44,824 nt of DNA from Perkinsus marinus ATCC 50983 (lineage: Eukaryota > Perkinsozoa > Perkinsida > Perkinsidae): NCBI RefSeq assembly GCF_000006405.1, contig NW_003214508.1, forward strand, positions 590,594 to 635,417, given 5' to 3'. Positions 22,741 to 31,995 of the stretch are shown piece after piece. Every line of letters starts with the position of its first letter. Within the stretch, counting starts at the first letter, position 1. The translations under genes and the position numbers were made by a program. Below the pieces are notes generated by a model. It was given only the letters and a program-made list of their open reading frames with translations. It was not told the DNA's origin and did not search any database.

Positions 22741-23409
22741 ATGGGGTGTGGTCAGAGTACATTGCCGCGTCCTGCTGAAGGAGGTGCACTACAGAAGACT
22801 CCTGTGGTTGATGAGTTCTTTGACTCGGCTTATGATACGCCCAAGACGAGAAAGCCTCGTCCTATAGCCATGGGCAGGCCGCCTCCCTCGCCGAGAGTCT
22901 CGTCCAATAATAATGTGGCCAAGGAGTGGTATGGAGGTAGTAAGGGTTCAGTAGGAGGAATAGTGTTAGTCCATTTCGCATTAGGTGGGTACGTGACACC
23001 GCGACGTGCCTCTCAGCCGAGGCCAAGGAGGAGGAGGATGATGAGCAGTAGTAGCTTTCGTGGTGGAAGTGAGGGCTCCCTTTTAAAGGTTCATGTCGAG
23101 GTCTTCACTACAGGTCCACGAGTCAGCACTTCACAGTTGCTCGGTCTCAAGGACCCGTCCCCACGGTCTGGTACTCCTTCTACTACGACATCCTCTCATC
23201 AAGTTGCCCCCAGCCCCTTGCCAATGTATTGTTCCCCTCGTGGTAGAACGCCAATCAGGAGTCTAAGCGGCTGCTGCAGTCCAGCGGTCAGCAGCAGGAC
23301 CCCTCGCCATGGTGCTCCCCTCAGGGTTAGGGTGGAGTCCAGAAACCTAGGTGTAGGAGCCTCCCATCGCGTACAGGCCGCCCCGTCGGCGGTCTTCCAA
23401 GCGTGGTAA
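22741..23409 (+). CDS. Basic Ser/Arg-rich protein with N-myristoylation/palmitoylation motif
   Basis: The chosen start gives MGCGQSTLPRP, a classic N-terminal Gly-Cys acylation signal (myristoyl on Gly2, palmitoyl on Cys3) that would place the protein on membranes; the frame is also open upstream to 22660. The rest is Arg/Pro/Ser-rich and disordered, with an Arg cluster (RPRRRR). The uninterrupted frame runs to TAA 23409, 222 codons. Three segments look like introns: 22940-22984 (GTAAGG…TTAG), 23069-23113 (GTGAGG…CAG) and 23332-23376 (GTGGAG…CAG). Each is exactly 45 nt, stop-free and in frame, so either form can be translated. The first two interrupt a GGS sequence as GGx-A|GT. Function unknown. 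Confidence 0.55.
   Translation: MGCGQSTLPRPAEGGALQKTPVVDEFFDSAYDTPKTRKPRPIAMGRPPPSPRVSSNNNVAKEWYGGSKGSVGGIVLVHFALGGYVTPRRASQPRPRRRRMMSSSSFRGGSEGSLLKVHVEVFTTGPRVSTSQLLGLKDPSPRSGTPSTTTSSHQVAPSPLPMYCSPRGRTPIRSLSGCCSPAVSSRTPRHGAPLRVRVESRNLGVGASHRVQAAPSAVFQAW
22940..22984 (+). other. Candidate 45-nt stop-free intron
   Basis: Donor GTAAGG, acceptor CATTAG, phase 1. If retained it adds the 15 residues KGSVGGIVLVHFALG. Confidence 0.5.
23069..23113 (+). other. Candidate 45-nt stop-free intron
   Basis: Donor GTGAGG, acceptor TACAG, phase 1. If retained it adds EGSLLKVHVEVFTTG, similar in pattern to the first retained segment. Confidence 0.5.
23332..23376 (+). other. Candidate 45-nt stop-free intron (weak donor)
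   Basis: Donor GTGGAG, acceptor TACAG, phase 0, again 45 nt without a stop. The donor is less typical than the other two. Confidence 0.35.
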
Positions 23410-23586
23410 CTGTCGACTTATCATCCTAACGCATGTACTTTACATTTTACTCAATGTTCCTCACTGTATATTGGAGGCTAGGGAACTGCCTAGGCACTTT
23501 CTTATAGAGCAAAGTATACCTCTCAACAACTACGACTTGTTCAGTTCGTGATGGTATCACTCGCGTATTAATAGCGTTTTATTTGT

Positions 23587-24060
23587 ATGAGGATCAGCGG
23601 TGATGGCTTCGCTTCGCCTGTCCCTGCTGCTACATCTGCTGTAGAAGACTACGCGGCTCGAGTGGAGGAAGCCTCGGGAGTAGCCACAGAAGCCGCCATA
23701 GTAGAGCAACAGGCTATGGTCCATGATAAGGCCAATAGAATGCAAAATGCTATAACATGTCGGCTCCTTTGGGGACTCTATGTAAAGACACTATTCCCCA
23801 TAGGTTATGTCCAGGCCAGTAACAGACTAGCAGAAGCGGTGTCCCTCCTGCCCAGTGCCCATCCAGATGTCAGAGCTATATCTCAGCATAGGGTGAGGAC
23901 TCCTCACTGAGGAGGGTGATCCGCTGCTGTAGCACGAACATCCTTCCAGGCCGAGGTGGACTCCCGAGTCGCATACTTGCGTACTATGATGGACCAGGGG
24001 AGAACAGAGTCAAATTTGCCTTTGGAACATCACATTAAATCAGTAGGCTCATCACCCTAA
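23587..24060 (+). CDS. Small helical hypothetical protein
   Basis: Exons 23587-23892 and 23950-24060 join in phase 0 across a 57-nt GTGAGG…CCAG intron, giving 138 residues. A further candidate 45-nt in-frame, stop-free intron lies at 23759-23803 (GTCGGC…CATAG); removing it gives 123 residues. The protein is mostly Ala/Glu/Val-rich amphipathic helix (YAARVEEASGVATEAAIVEQ, then ASNRLAEAVSLL), compatible with a coiled-coil adaptor. It sits head-to-tail between two other small plus-strand genes. Not recognised. Confidence 0.6.
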
Positions 24061-24094
24061 CTATAATGCCAAGTACCTATAGGTATCCCTCACT

Positions 24095-24821
24095 ATGACC
24101 TCCTCTGCGATGGCCCCTCCTGGCGAGGGCCGATCGACTGCTGGACCAAGCACCACTGAGGTCGGGGCAGCAGCGGCTCTTGGGGGCTTGGGAGGGATGC
24201 TCCTGTTGGGTACTTCCTACTGTCTATTGCCTAACACAGTGGTACATCTAGGTCCATTCGGGATGGTAGCAGGGGCTGCTGGTGCGGCTTACTGCACTAC
24301 ACGTAACGACGCTGTGGGGTACGCGGCACGGGGAGCTGGCTCTTGCACAGCGGCAACCGTCCATCAGGTCGGGGCACCACATTAGTGCTATGCTGTTATA
24401 CTTGTCTTTTTGTGGTGGTAGGGTACGGAAATAGCCCAGCGGTATGGTATCGGTCAGAGAGCCCAGAGCTTGGTCACAGGAGCAGCTGTGGTGAGTGAAG
24501 AAGGGTATTATGTGTCTAGTTGGATTCTTCTTATCCTAGAGGGCGCGAGAGCTCAATGACAACTACCACGTCACAGAGAACCTACGCGCTGGTGCAGCAA
24601 CGGCAGGTAGGCGACTGACTGAGTTCAATCAGCAGTACCAAGTGACCGATCGGGTAAGTCTACTGTTAGGAATACCTCTGAAGTGCTTGCCCTCTTCAGA
24701 TTGGGTCGGGACTGGCTCGTGGTGTGAGCGCTATCGGTGGATGGCTTTCGGGCAATCCTCAGGTGAGCAACAGTCCATGTTACTCGTCTGCCTGGGTGCT
24801 TCTCAGTCCCGTCAAGCTTGA
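24095..24821 (+). CDS. Glycine-zipper protein with BPA1-like amphipathic repeats
   Basis: Six exons: 24095-24209, 24252-24367, 24422-24490, 24540-24653, 24700-24762, 24807-24821. They total 492 nt, 163 residues, phases consistent. The N-terminal part has a glycine-zipper-like membrane segment (LGGLGGMLLLGPFGMVAGAA) followed by AYCTTRNDAVGYAARGAG. Then come amphipathic repeats, ELNDNYHVTENLRAGAATAG and EFNQQYQVTDRIGSGLARG, resembling the Y-H/K-V-[TS] repeats in plant BPA1-like and related eukaryotic proteins. The first intron (42 nt) is stop-free and in frame. The last exon codes only SRQA-stop and overlaps the convergent gene on the other strand by 10 bp. Cellular role unknown; membrane association is inferred. 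Confidence 0.68.
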
Positions 24822-25587
24822 GTACGGTGGTCGACAATGGTGTACGTCTTCATAGGGCCTCTCATGACATCCACAGCATGTTGTTCTCTTGCTATATGTT
24901 CTTTACAATTCTGCTCCTCAATTGATGTAAGCGTATGATTAGGAAATTTGGAAACTTTTGTAGTCACGAATCGCCAAGAGTGTTGTGTTGAATACGTTGC
25001 CTTCATAAGTGTCGACGTTGCATTCCTTCCCAAGATGAACTCCTTGGAGGTATCATTCGTTTCCCCAGTAGCAGAAACCACCACCTACAGATAGTAGCCC
25101 AACCAAATCGTACTTCGTAGTACGTACTATCCGTATACCACACCTCGCATCTCAAGCGGCGGAGTTGAATACCTCGGATGGATATTTGTGATGTGTACCA
25201 CTTTGTGATCCACCAATCTAGCAGCCAGTAGGGCGTTCACACCCCCAACAATCTTTGACACTGATAGTATAGAGTCACTCGACCACTCTTATTATTCTGT
25301 AAGACCGTCTTGTGTGCATCTATCCTCTAGCTGGAATATTATAGTAGTTCAAAGTGAGTACATCAATCGTTGTCGTTGATATAGACGATTAGATTCTCAT
25401 TATGTCTGTAGTACTTCCCCTGATGCAGTCTGACCATGTTATTGATGATGTTGAGTTGAACTAGGGAGGTGATACTCCAGTTACACACATTGTAGAGGAT
25501 GCTGGTGCGGCCAATGACAACGTCGGTTACGAGCACATACCAGAGATCTGTAACTTCAGCCTGAATGGCTCTGAATCTACCTGTCAT
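24812..25587 (-). CDS. Hypothetical protein, convergent with glycine-zipper gene
   Basis: Likely exons: ATG 25587 (MTGRFRAIQAEVTDL), a second exon after a short GTATGT…CCAG intron (ILYNVCNWSITSLVQLN), one around 25150-25290 (SKIVGGVNALLAARLVDH), and a last exon ending at TGA 24812 (EFILGRNATSTLMKATYS…). The join between the last two, GTATAC…CTGTAG, is phase 0. The linking introns in the middle are not resolved. No family recognised. Its stop codon shares a palindrome with the stop of the plus-strand neighbour. Confidence 0.42.
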
Positions 25588-26458
25588 CTGGGAGCATTCT
25601 CTATCCAGACGGCGAATTCATATTGTCGACTACAAGGGAATCTCTAATACAGTGGAGCTCGCGTTATATCCTCTTTATCCCTATCTGAGCCTACTCACGT
25701 GAACCATGGAGAAACGACTAGTTAAACCATTCACGAGCTTTCTTGATGGACCACCACCTTTGAACTATTGACAAGTGTATAATGAACACAAAACGGCACG
25801 CTAGCGTGTATACACTAGGAACAGGTAACACTTAAGGGAAACTCGGTGGTGAGGGAAAGATACTACTTGAGGATATATGATGTAATATGATATACCTATG
25901 GTATATATTGTATGCCATAACTCCAGGTGGAGCAGCTTGATCTCAATAGGCCGTCTCTCAACGACAAGATAAAGAACAACAAGGACGACGACGATGACGA
26001 CAAAGACGAAGAAGAGCACTGACGTTGATAAAGGCGTCCACCACCACCACCAACCTGTACTACATTCAGGCTTCCAAACGCTGGTTCCTAGGGTGATAAT
26101 GATGTTGGATAGCAACCAGTAGTACTGGAAGCCCCTGCATACATATAGCACAGTCTAGGACGACTACGACTACGACGAGGTGGTGAAGCCAATGCTGTTA
26201 CTACCAAGGTGAGAATATATGAAGTGATTAGAGCGCGGTAAGAGGAAATATCGCATACCCAACTAGAGTATCTACTACTGATGAGGATAGGTTCCTTAAT
26301 ATAGTCTAGACATGCCTCCCAGCAAGTTGGAGAGGCTATCTAAAAAGTCATCCAGTTAGCAGACAACGACTACGAGTCATTGACTAGCTAACATCAGATG
26401 ACTGCGAAACAGACTAAATGACAACACGAGAAATAGCTGGTGTTAGTGCTGCCGCTTT
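25588..26458. other. Intergenic, no supported gene
   Basis: AT-rich. A minus-strand open frame at 25801-26151 is a run of Val/Trp produced by CAC/GAC-type simple repeats and is unlikely to be protein. It includes the 3' flank of the CLN3 gene. Confidence 0.4.
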
Positions 26459-27826
26459 TTAGTTGTAGATCTGAGGAGGCTTACTACAGTCATATATGTT
26501 GCACTGACTTAGCACTGTGTTGGCCAACCACAAATCCAATCCACTTGCCAGTACAATACCAATGTTAGTAGAAGCAAAGCCCAAGTTAACCGACAACTGT
26601 CTAAGGTCATCTGGGATATCCTCCTTACGTTGTATCTGATACATACAGTTGACATAAGAAAGCCCTCCCATTAGACCAATAATAGCGGCCAAGGGTATGT
26701 ATAGATAAAAGCCGGCTAGACCAATACCATACCTTATGAAGTGAGTAGTAGCCTCAAAACCCCAAAAGATGGCGTTACATGCTTGAAGAACGGTCGGCAC
26801 CCAAATCCATTTAATACGGAAGAAAGTCACGGACGATCTAGAGATGGTAACACCAACATTATACCCAATCAGCATCATTTCATAAGAGTTAGCAGCAACA
26901 TAAGCAGAGTGCACCTTGTCCACATTGATAGAGGCCCTGTCCATGAAGCCAGACTGTATGAAGTACTCAAGGAAGTACACAGCGACCAAGTTGAAAATGA
27001 TGAACCCCGCATGCTTGCAAACGCCAATGAAGGACTTGAAGTTGAGTTCAGCTGAGTTCTGCGTCTCGTCATCCTTGGAGCCCTTGACAGTCCTCTTATT
27101 CGCCTCACGGTTAATATAGAAGAAAGCACCAAAGTATATAGGCGTAAGTACATTCATAACCAACATGATCACAAATCTAGACCAATGGAAGACGTTGAGA
27201 AACAGCATGTAAATAAGGGGAGCGAAAATCCCCGAAAGGCCCGTACCAAGGCCCCAGCCACCCACAAGGCTAGGCGGTAAGTGATGCAGCTGACTCAGAT
27301 TCAGCACTTCACCTAGTGCTTGAGAAAAGCCAGTGCTGACCGCTCCTGCCAGAGATAGGCCGAAACCAACATTATCATTAGTCATCTTACAAGCTATAGC
27401 AAGCAGGACATAGGCAACAGTTTGTAGAACCAGGCAGGCTATAATTCTGACTAAAAAAGGGAAGTGTAGAAAGAACTTAGAGTGCAATATTGTCATGCCG
27501 AAACACGCAGCCAACAAGACCATGCTGAATGATGACATAGCATCTTCGTGATGGAACTGTTTCGCAAGGTCTTGCGAAACGGTAAAGACAAAGTTGTAAC
27601 CCGTATTATTGATAAATCCGCACACAGTAGTGGCGACAAAACAGGCGACATAAGTCTTTCGAACAATATGCTCGGCAGAGTCCTCGTCCTTCTTGTTGTT
27701 ATTGCTGTCAGTGCCGGTGTCCGTGAGACCATCATCTTTACTATCTAGTTCCACACCAGATGAATCGGACTCGGACGATGCGAGCCGTTCCATTTCTCCA
27801 GAAGATGTTTTGCTTTCGATGGACAT
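26459..27826 (-). CDS. CLN3: CLN3/battenin-family lysosomal membrane protein
   Basis: A single uninterrupted frame of 455 residues from the preferred Met at 27826 (MSIESKTSSGEMERL). The frame is open further upstream to 28060, but that part is His/Arg-rich and unlike the family. An acidic Ser/Asp-rich N-terminus is followed by about eleven hydrophobic helices. Family signatures are GFINNTGYNFVF near the first helix, VYFLEYFIQSGF, the Ser-Arg pair in TISRSSVTFF, and GLMGGLSYVNCMYQ; length fits CLN3 (about 440). CLN3 proteins sit in lysosomal/vacuolar membranes and affect vacuolar pH and glycerophosphodiester export. It is the only long gene here with no intron, and it is flanked by gene-poor, AT-rich DNA. 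Confidence 0.88.
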   Translation of the reverse strand: MSIESKTSSGEMERLASSESDSSGVELDSKDDGLTDTGTDSNNNKKDEDSAEHIVRKTYVACFVATTVCGFINNTGYNFVFTVSQDLAKQFHHEDAMSSFSMVLLAACFGMTILHSKFFLHFPFLVRIIACLVLQTVAYVLLAIACKMTNDNVGFGLSLAGAVSTGFSQALGEVLNLSQLHHLPPSLVGGWGLGTGLSGIFAPLIYMLFLNVFHWSRFVIMLVMNVLTPIYFGAFFYINREANKRTVKGSKDDETQNSAELNFKSFIGVCKHAGFIIFNLVAVYFLEYFIQSGFMDRASINVDKVHSAYVAANSYEMMLIGYNVGVTISRSSVTFFRIKWIWVPTVLQACNAIFWGFEATTHFIRYGIGLAGFYLYIPLAAIIGLMGGLSYVNCMYQIQRKEDIPDDLRQLSVNLGFASTNIGIVLASGLDLWLANTVLSQCNIYDCSKPPQIYN

Positions 27827-28394
27827 AGAAAGAGGCAAAGAAATATAGAAACCTATACGTAAAATCCAAAGTACCCGAGGGAATTTATCGCTAGAGTAAC
27901 GATGACGGTGAAAACGATAGCGTGGTATCACATGTAAAAAGCGCGCGCCTAAAAAATAGGCGTCGTCGTCTTCATTTTTGTGCCGATGCATAAAAACTAA
28001 ACATCTTATATACCTTCCTTCGAAATGATGTAAGTGTGGTAGTATAAACAACCTCAACAACAGACTAATACTATAGTGCTACACACGCAGCGTTAAATCT
28101 CACTTGCTTACTGCATTAAGGATGTTACATTATCATACACCAACTCCTACTCCTCATTGTCAGACACGCATGAGTCAATCATGGTAACGCCTGATACGAG
28201 AAGACATCCCATTGGATAGTGGAAGCTCTTGCTGGTATAGCAAGCTGTATCGCCTCAGAGAAGTTCGTGGCGGCTTTCCATATACCACGAGTAGATAACA
28301 TATTAACGGGTTGAATTTCACAACATGTAGCCTACGAGCCACCGAATCTAGTATGGTATCGACTTAATGCATACGATATGCTGATGACGATTGG

Positions 28395-28429
<35 letters not shown>

Positions 28430-28701
28430 GAAGATTCTGTCACGTAGTTGCACTAGTTTGTGCACTGTATCACAAAGATGTAGCTGTTTCATTGTTTTTG
28501 TCTCTTGCTGTTCACTACGGTTCCCATAGGTTTCCCGAATTTCCTCATCGATACACGTTTCTAATTGTTCTAAGCCTATCCAATGTCGAACCCAGAATCA
28601 GTAAGATGACCCGGTCTTACTGCATATGGAAGACCTACGTGCACCCGACTTCAAGCCACCAGCCGATGTGAATGTTGTCTGAGGATGAACACAAGCACAC
28701 A
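27827..28701. other. CLN3 upstream region with (GTT)n tract
   Basis: No supported gene. Contains the CLN3 5' flank and a (GTT)n microsatellite at 28394-28430. Confidence 0.45.
28394..28430. repeat. (GTT)n microsatellite, ~12 units
   Basis: Perfect GTT/TTG run in otherwise unremarkable non-coding sequence. Confidence 0.9.
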
Positions 28702-29191
28702 CTAACTCATCCGCGATGTTCTGATGACTACTGCTGTGCTCGCCGTGTTGTTGTGCTCATCTTCAGAGCACCAGCCCGCAACAGTACTGTCCTTACCGTG
28801 AATGCTCGATCGCCTCCATATAAACTCATCCGATAGCAACCTTGAGTATGCGTCATCAGAATCGTCCATGAACACACTCTCACCTTATTGGTGAATCCCT
28901 ATCGTCCGTCGTACCCCAAGACGACGATGAAAGCCGAGACGAACGGCGACGGGGATCTGACAGTGAAGGTGCATGTCGTAGGCATGTCGCTCTCCACTGC
29001 AGCAGCCTACTGCGAAACGACAAGTCCATATCATCAAAGCAACGATTTCCTCGGACCTGCACAGCATACAGCCCTACAAGCTCGGCTTCAGTTACCTTGC
29101 GATGTCGCCCTCGAGCCATTAGTGCAGGCGGGGGACTACCACGATTCAACTGCGGACCCTGAGATGGAGAACAACAACAATTTACGGCCAT
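28702..29191 (-). CDS. Small basic hypothetical protein
   Basis: The first exon runs from ATG 29191 (an alternative acceptor lies just downstream) to a GTGAGA donor near 28885. It codes a Pro/Arg/Ser-rich protein (MARGRHRKVTEAELVGLYAV… RRSSRLSSSSW). The next exon adds LLSDEFIWRRSSIH in phase 2, and a last exon can end at TAG 28702. The 3' splice choice is ambiguous. It starts 123 bp after the CDC25 stop on the same strand. Not recognised. Confidence 0.4.
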
Positions 29192-29313
29192 TCACTGCTG
29201 GTAGTGGTATCCCACATGATGCATGTTAACTCTAAAGTCATCGTTCTCTGCACTGTCGCCATGCCTGACGTGAAATGCATTACAAACAAACAGCAAGTAC
29301 CCGTACGGCGAGC

Positions 29314-31291
29314 TCACATTTCGGTGTAGGACTGCGGCTCGCATAGCTCTTTGAACTTGCGAAAAAAGTCGCAATAGCCGCCTTTCATAACATAGAGTTC
29401 CAGTGGCCTCGAACACCCATAGCGAGCCAAGTGCCTACCCACATTGACGGCGAACATCTTCGAGAGCTTCTGATGTCATCACGTGAATCCTTTAGCATTA
29501 AAACATAACGGAACGAGAGGGTNNNNNNNNNNNNNNNNNNNNNNNNNNNNNNNNNNNNNNNNNNNNNNNNNNNNNNNNNNNNNNNNNNNNNNNNNNNNNN
29601 NNNNNNNNNNNNNNNNNNNNNNGCTCTGATAGAGTGGTTTGCCACAGTTTGTGATTCTTAAGTACCCTTTGTTGTGCGTAGTCGTGTGCGCACAGTATCT
29701 TGCGCAGTACTGATCGATTATCCATAGCTGTTCGGTATTGCACGCACGCACAGGTGGTACATATGTTATACCCCACTCTAAGTGGACTAGCGTTGCTAGT
29801 GAGCTTGACGGTACACACATTGCTACATCTGCTCGAGTCGTGTACATATCATGAATTATTCCCTGGCGCCATAGTGAGGATGCGTCAAGTGAATAAGTAT
29901 GATAAGATTATTACTAAGACTATGGATATGCCATTCAGCGAGAAGCGATGGAGAGTCCTGGGATTCATCAGCAGCTCGCGTGGTTTGGTGACGACTTCTC
30001 CTAACGATGATTACGGCCTATTTCGAAAGGCTAAGATTATTTGTGATAAAGAAGTCAAAGTTGTCCATGTTTCGAGACTGACTCACTGCAAGCCTGGTGA
30101 AGTTGATGTGCAGGACCTGAGGCGAGCCATGCGCCGCATGACTCGTGATAGTCCGCAGTGAGTACGTGATAGCTGGTTTGTCCTAGTTATTCGCTTAATT
30201 TTATAGTTCTTCATTCTGTGGCAGGAGGGCGAATGCTCTGATAGAGTGGTTTGCCACAGTTTGTGATTCTTAAGTACCCTTTGTTGTGCGTAGTCGTGTG
30301 CGCACAGTATCTTGCGCAGTACTGATCGATTATCCATAGCTGTTCGGTATTGCACGCACGCACAGGTGGTACATATGTTATACCCCACTCTAAGTGGACT
30401 AGCGTTGCTAGTGAGCTTGACGGTACACACATTGCTACACGAGCCAAGTGCCTACCCACATTGACGGAGAACATTCTCGGGAACTTCTGATGTCATCAGC
30501 ATTGAAACATAACGGAACGAGAGGGTACTTTGACAGAAATCCCAAATCGCTTACTTTTTCAACGCATCAGTTGCCAGGGGTGCCCTAAGCTGAGAAAACT
30601 CGCAGTGAAGAATTATTATGGCTCGACGCCGGTCTCGGGTGGCCACATCGTTGAAGACAAACTCCTTGAGAGATTCCATATCATAGGGTGGGAAGTTCAT
30701 TGCGTTCACAATATGTCCACCATTGTACTCGTATCTGGCCGCAACTACCGGGACTTCGAGCCAAGCACCCTTACGGGTAACGACAGTCAATTATGTAGAT
30801 TGCGCCTTCCTCTGAGACTTGTTCTGATCGTACCAGTTCAGCCACCGTCTCAGTACTGACGTACCGAAGGAGTGACCCTGTGTAACCTGAATTCAAGCAG
30901 TAGTGAATGTACATTATTCAGATGTATACATTTGCTCGAGGGTGTAACGTTGATAGTTTGCAGAGACCGACAGGGCGTGGCTCCACGACTTGGTGCTTCA
31001 TTTAATGTACCTCGAGGGGAGTCCGTAGGTCCAGCAACGTAGACAACACTAACTTTGGAAACGCTCAGAAGAGCGCATAAAGGCATCCATCTTCAATGAT
31101 GGGTTGGAACACGGTAAGTGTGCCACTGATTTGTCGGCATCGATCAAGCTTGACACTGAGCAGGGAAAGCGGTCAATGCGTTGGCGGTGAAGGAGCATCA
31201 ACACGTTACCCGTCAGCTCCTCAGCTTTCCCATGAAATGACCGTGTCGGGCAGTCGCTACTACTTGGCAATGTGAACCCGTTCGGATGCAT
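29314..31291 (-). CDS. CDC25-like dual-specificity phosphatase, last exon interrupted by an LTR element
   Basis: Supported exons: up to ~31063 (start unresolved), 30775-30877, 30555-30734, and a last exon split by the insertion/gap into 30440-30486 and an intact counterpart 29314-29469. The rhodanese-type domain is clear: [11 protein letters not shown], then [15 protein letters not shown], then the catalytic loop [10 protein letters not shown] (Cys nucleophile and Arg), then [19 protein letters not shown] and [15 protein letters not shown], the CDC25 C-terminus. CDC25 removes inhibitory phosphates from CDKs. In the segment right of the gap an LTR element follows the codons for VGRHLAR. Left of the gap the same exon is uninterrupted to its stop. 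The join from 30555 to the last exon is off by one base under strict GT-AG (see findings). Residues upstream of YVSTET are tentative. Confidence 0.82.
29523..29622. other. Assembly gap (100 N)
   Basis: A run of exactly 100 N, the usual placeholder for a gap of unknown size. The first base of the left LTR would fall on its last position. Confidence 0.98.
29622..29827 (+). repeat. Left LTR
   Basis: TG…CA bounded, 206 bp; its first base is hidden by the gap. Identical to the right LTR. Confidence 0.85.
30234..30439 (+). repeat. Right LTR
   Basis: TG…CA bounded, 206 bp, preceded by a purine-rich tract and followed directly by CDC25 exon sequence (CGAGCCAAGTGCC). Confidence 0.88.
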
Positions 31292-31683
31292 TTAGCATGA
31301 GCAAGCTGACGTGCACTACATGTATATAGCGCTGTGAATAGACACAGTACACCAACGCCGTTTCACAAGGAGTCCACTCCAGCCGAGTTACAAAACACAG
31401 CTGGAATACCAGTCATACGGGTTTCAATTTACGTACGCAACAGGCACATGACCACGAGCAGATACCAGAGTCTGGGAGTAGATGCATCGTTCGAAGTGGT
31501 GGATCCTAGCATTGGTAGAAGCATCCACATTTAAAGACAAAGAATATAGTTGAGTTCAACAGCACTTGTAGTTTTGGGTAGACCACGAGCGATGATATGT
31601 TATGGAGACTTCCGCATTAGTTATGTCACAGCATCAGCGCCAATAGGACATGACCGGAGACTTGACAGTTAGTGTACGGGAGA

Positions 31684-31800
31684 GAGCAACTTATGCAAGC
31701 ACGAGCTCGCCAATGGCGTATTTAACCAGCTGCATTGGACGCCCCGTGTTAGAGGGGCGTTCAAAGGCTGCTTGCATCGTGTGAGCAGCAAGTTGCATAC
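31684..31800. repeat. Nested inverted repeat, foldable ~115 bp
   Basis: Outer arms GCAACTT/AAGTTGC, middle arms ATGCAAGC/GCTTGCAT, and an inner hairpin ACGCCCC-GTGTTAGA-GGGGCGT at 31739-31761. It is compatible with a small MITE or a structured RNA. No coding capacity. Confidence 0.5.
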
Positions 31801-31816
31801 TACGCTATGATGCCGA

Positions 31817-31995
31817 GTGTGTGGAGAAACATGCGCATGGTTGGCTACATGGGTTGGTGACCATATGGAAATTCTGAGGAAATTGCGGGAAATTCTTACT
31901 GTTTTCAGTACACTTTCACACATATCTGTAAATAAACTCCTAAAATCAATCAGGAAACCCCTGAGCTCAGCTGAGGGAAGCAAACATATATTCCA
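31817..31995 (-). repeat. Dispersed ~170-bp repeat, copy 3
   Basis: Read on the minus strand: GGAATATATGTTTGC, CTCAGCTGAGCTCA, then GCAATTTCCTCAGAATTTCC, TGGTCACCAAC and ATGTTTCTCCACAC. It shares all blocks with copies 1 and 2. Confidence 0.7.

Larger units (their letters stand above)
29622..30439 (+). mobile_element. Short LTR retrotransposon derivative (Ty3/Gypsy-like), non-autonomous
   Basis: Two direct repeats of 206 bp (29622-29827 and 30234-30439), beginning TG and ending CA, flank a 406-bp interior. The LTRs are identical over all readable bases, so the insertion is very recent. The interior ends in a purine-rich tract (GCAGGAGGGCGAA) just before the right LTR, as expected of a polypurine tract. 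The interior codes only for what looks like the C-terminal SH3-like end of an integrase (…[12 protein letters not shown]), which fits the 3' end of a Ty3/Gypsy pol. The element is broken in the sense that it has no other protein part. It is inserted in the last coding exon of the CDC25-like gene. Confidence 0.8.

Noticed and set aside
25801-26151. Minus-strand membrane-like open frame
   Set aside because: The hydrophobic runs (Trp and Val repeats) come from CAC/GAC simple repeats rather than a protein pattern.
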